63,338 bases of DNA, taken from positions 1 to 63,338 of the forward strand of contig CAJPVJ010000026.1 of assembly GCA_905397405.1 (NCBI GenBank), written 5' to 3'. The DNA is from Oppiella nova. Its lineage: Eukaryota; Arthropoda; Arachnida; Sarcoptiformes; Oppiidae. Shown here piece by piece: positions 61,001-63,338 of the stretch. The notes beneath the pieces were generated by a model. It did no database searches. It had not been told where the DNA came from and was given only the letters and a program-made list of their open reading frames with translations. The stretch's first letter is position 1. Each line of letters starts with the position of its first letter. Position numbers and translations under genes: made by a program.

Positions 61001-63166
61001 TCTCTAATTGTTTGCCTTGAATATGCTTTTACTATATTTATCGATATTTTGAGGTTTTACTTAGAAATTAATGTCTAAATTTGTTTTGAGAATATTTTTT
61101 TATACTGTCATTTGACAAACGGAAGCAATGCTTTCAGATGTTTAATATCTACTGATTTATTAGTATTTTTATATTACTTTCATATTCTGTACAAAAGCTA
61201 TCAATTTTTGCCCTAATATTCCGGCAATAAGTTAAAGTCTATTTACAACAAAAATGGTTTAAAATGAAATGTTTCGTGTCTGTAGGCGATCACGTCGACA
61301 GCGCTCGTATTCTACTGTTCCATAAGGCACCTGTAGATGATGTAACGGTGGTAAGCCGTGACTTTGAATTTTGTTTGTTTTGTGTCGGTTTGTATTCAGC
61401 GTTTATGTGTCTATTCCCTTAAGGACTACTTGACAGCCCTTCACGTGTCGGCCCATTGCGGTCACGTAAGAGTCGCTAAACTCTTATTGGACCGCAAGGC
61501 AGACCCCAACGCCCGAGCTTTGAACGGCTTCACGCCGTTGCACATCGCCTGTAAGAAGAACCGCATAAAAGTGGTGGAACTCCTACTAAAACACGGCGCC
61601 TCCATCGAGTCGACCACGGAGTCCGGCTTAACACCACTACACGTGGCGGCGTTCATGGGCTGCATGAATATTGTCATATACCTGATCCAACACCTGGCCA
61701 ACCCGGATGTGCCCACTGTCAGAGGCGAGACTCCTCTGCATTTGGCCGCCAGAGCTAACCAGACGGACATCATAAGGATTTTGCTGAGGAATGGCGCTCA
61801 GGTGGACGCCAAGGCCCGCGAACAACAGACCCCTCTGCACATCGCGTCACGTCTTGGAAACGTAGACATCGTTGGACTGCTTCTGCAAAATGGCGCCGAC
61901 ATCGACGCCACCACTAAAGACATGTATACACCCCTACACATCGCTGCTAAGGAGGGCCAGGAGGAGGTTGCGGCCGTCCTTCTAGAGCACGGGGCCTCCC
62001 TTAATGCCACCACTAAAGTAGGCTTTTAATTTGGTTAAGTGATTGGATTTGTAGTAAATTGTTGTGGTCTTTGCGTTTACAGAAAGGGTTCACTCCATTG
62101 CATTTGGCCGCTAAGTACGGAAACATAAAAGTGGCCCGACTTCTCATTAGCAAGGATGCACCGGTAGATGCACAGGGAAAGGTATGTCACTCGTAACACC
62201 ACATCTAGTGAATGAATTTGTGACACATGAATGGGTGATAATTTTGCAGAACAACGTGACACCCCTGCACTGTGCGGCCCATTACGATCACGTCAATGTG
62301 GCGCTCCTGCTCCTGGAGAAGGGGGCGTCGCCCCACGCGACCGCTAAGAACGGCTACTGTCCCCTCCATATCGCCGCCCGTAAGAACCAAATGGATATCG
62401 CGACCACTCTTCTCGAATACGGCGCCAAAGCCAACGCCGAATCTAAGGCTGGGTTCACGCCATTGCATTTGGCGGCACAGGAGGGCCACACGGATATGGC
62501 GACGCTTTTGATCGGACATCAGGCGGACATCAACGTGAAGGCCAAGAACTCGTTGACTCCTTTGCATTTGTGCGCTCAGGAGGACAGAGTCAATGTGGCG
62601 ACCATTTTGGCCAGAAATCGGGTCGAGATATCGCCACAAACGAAGGCCGGTTACACACCTCTGCATGTGGCCTCGCATTTCGGTCAACTCAATATGGTTC
62701 GGTTCCTCCTGCAGAACGGTATGTCTGTCCCCCTATTGTCTGACAAATCGTTTTTCAATTGATTGTGTCTTTCATTACTGTCGGACCCATTAGGAGCTGA
62801 TGTGAACGCAACCAATGCTGTGAGTTATAAGCAATTAATGATAAAATAAATTACAAATATTAAATGTTTTGATTGATTGACAGCACGGATACACACCTCT
62901 ACATCAAGGGGCACAACAGGGACACACAGCTATCGTGAACACTCTGCTCGAGCATAAGGCCTCCCCGAACGCCATCACCAGTCAGGGACAGACAGCCCTG
63001 TCGATCGCCCAGCGCTTGGGCTACATCTCAGTGGTCGAGACGTTGAAAGTGGTGACCGAAATGGTCGTGAAGACCACCACAACGACTGTGACGGAGGAGA
63101 AGTACAAAGTGGTGGCGCCGGAGACAATGCACGAGACATTCATGAGTGACTCGGAAGATGAAGGAG
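58050..63166 (+). CDS. Ank2: Ankyrin, membrane-binding domain with 24 ANK repeats (3' part beyond window)
   Basis: This is an adaptor tying membrane proteins to spectrin. Exons: 58050-58097 ([16 protein letters not shown]), 59662-59862, 59965-59968 (4 nt), 60217-60893, 60958-60991, 61286-61350, 61424-62017, 62083-62181, 62250-62718, 62794-62819 and 62884-63166. Every junction agrees in phase, giving 833 codons before donor GTATCGG. The protein starts [18 protein letters not shown] and then follows canonical ankyrin repeat by repeat. All 24 repeats can be counted, including the irregular repeat 5 (ENDTKGKVR) and the last, [20 protein letters not shown]. The linker [20 protein letters not shown] follows. 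The ZU5-ZU5-UPA and death domains are outside. A 128-bp duplication repeats the acceptor and first 121 nt of the 60217 exon; using the second copy keeps the frame. The symbol is by family; orthology to one ankyrin paralogue is not proven. Confidence 0.93.
58098..59661 (+). other. Intron 1 of ankyrin
   Basis: 1.56 kb between the MVTES exon and the first ANK exon, AT-rich. No additional exon was seen. Confidence 0.75.
59965..59968 (+). CDS. 4-nt microexon AAAG of ankyrin
   Basis: The preceding exon ends in ACT AAA (phase 0) and the next begins GC AAC ACT (needs one carried base). Between them, TTATGTTACAG|AAAG|GTATGG supplies exactly AAA G. This makes the conserved ankyrin string [16 protein letters not shown]. 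Without these four bases the frame cannot be kept. Confidence 0.75.
60081..60337. repeat. Direct duplication, period 128, across an ankyrin exon start (copy G)
   Basis: Bases 60083-60209 recur at 60211-60337 with one A at 60210 between them; chance matches extend the identity to 60081. It duplicates the acceptor and the first part of an ankyrin exon ([19 protein letters not shown]). Only the second copy continues into the rest of the exon. Confidence 0.95.
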
Positions 63167-63338
63167 GTATCGGCGCTCGTATACATAGTTTTTTGCTAAT
63201 AATTAGTTTGTAAACGATTGTAAACATAGGTATTGATCGCATGACTTACTGTTTCACTTCACATTAGACTCGCATGTAATTCAATGCAATTTAATGTGAA
63301 TCCGATTTCTAGTTGTATTACTATCGAGACATAGATTT

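Noticed and set aside
1-63338. tRNA/rRNA genes, CRISPR arrays, bacterial operons, intact transposases or reverse transcriptases
   Set aside because: I looked for their signatures on both strands and saw none; the sequence is eukaryotic nuclear DNA with spliced genes.

Overview
This is an AT-rich eukaryotic nuclear window. Its genes have many short exons with GT-AG introns, and there are long non-coding stretches and many (GA)n/(CT)n microsatellites. Gene content is bilaterian: TCF/pangolin with a C-clamp, an effector caspase, thrombospondin-repeat serine protease, synaptotagmin-like proteins and a giant ankyrin. The compact introns, base composition and protein flavour suggest an arthropod, possibly a chelicerate or acariform mite. 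That taxonomic call is inference only.

Layout. The left edge (1-1100) holds the 3' end of an unidentified gene and the CS domain of a NUDCD3-like protein (+). A near-empty 5 kb follows, with a notable cluster of nuclear-receptor half-sites. From 6307 to 24846 lies pangolin/TCF (+): eight exons form an uninterrupted 609-residue frame, with a 14.8 kb first intron. Then come a minus-strand gene with a CtBP-binding motif (26346-29052), a plus-strand single-exon gene with three LC8-type motifs (30378-31385), a possible minus-strand BH3-like gene (32735-33009), and an effector caspase (33476-34977, +) that appears to lack the exon for its catalytic histidine. A secreted two-TSP1-repeat trypsin-like protease (36440-38312, +) and a head-to-head pair of synaptotagmin-like genes (38791-40405 -, 42048-44439 +) follow. 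The right 17 kb belongs largely to ankyrin (+). Its 24-repeat membrane-binding domain lies at 59662-63166, runs off the window, and includes a 4-nt microexon. Up to six small upstream exons, five with an ATG, end in phase 0 and could be alternative first exons.

Two cross-cutting observations stand out. First, seven unrelated loci carry a near-perfect direct duplication with the same period of exactly 128 bp: a 127-mer, one A, then the same 127-mer. This is best explained as unmerged k=127 contig overlaps in the assembly rather than biology. It damages the NUDCD3 reading frame and duplicates one ankyrin splice acceptor. Second, the series of phase-0 first exons upstream of ankyrin would, if confirmed, give an unusually large set of alternative ankyrin N-termini. 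All exon structures here were read by eye from splice signals, phase and family similarity, and no transcript data were available.
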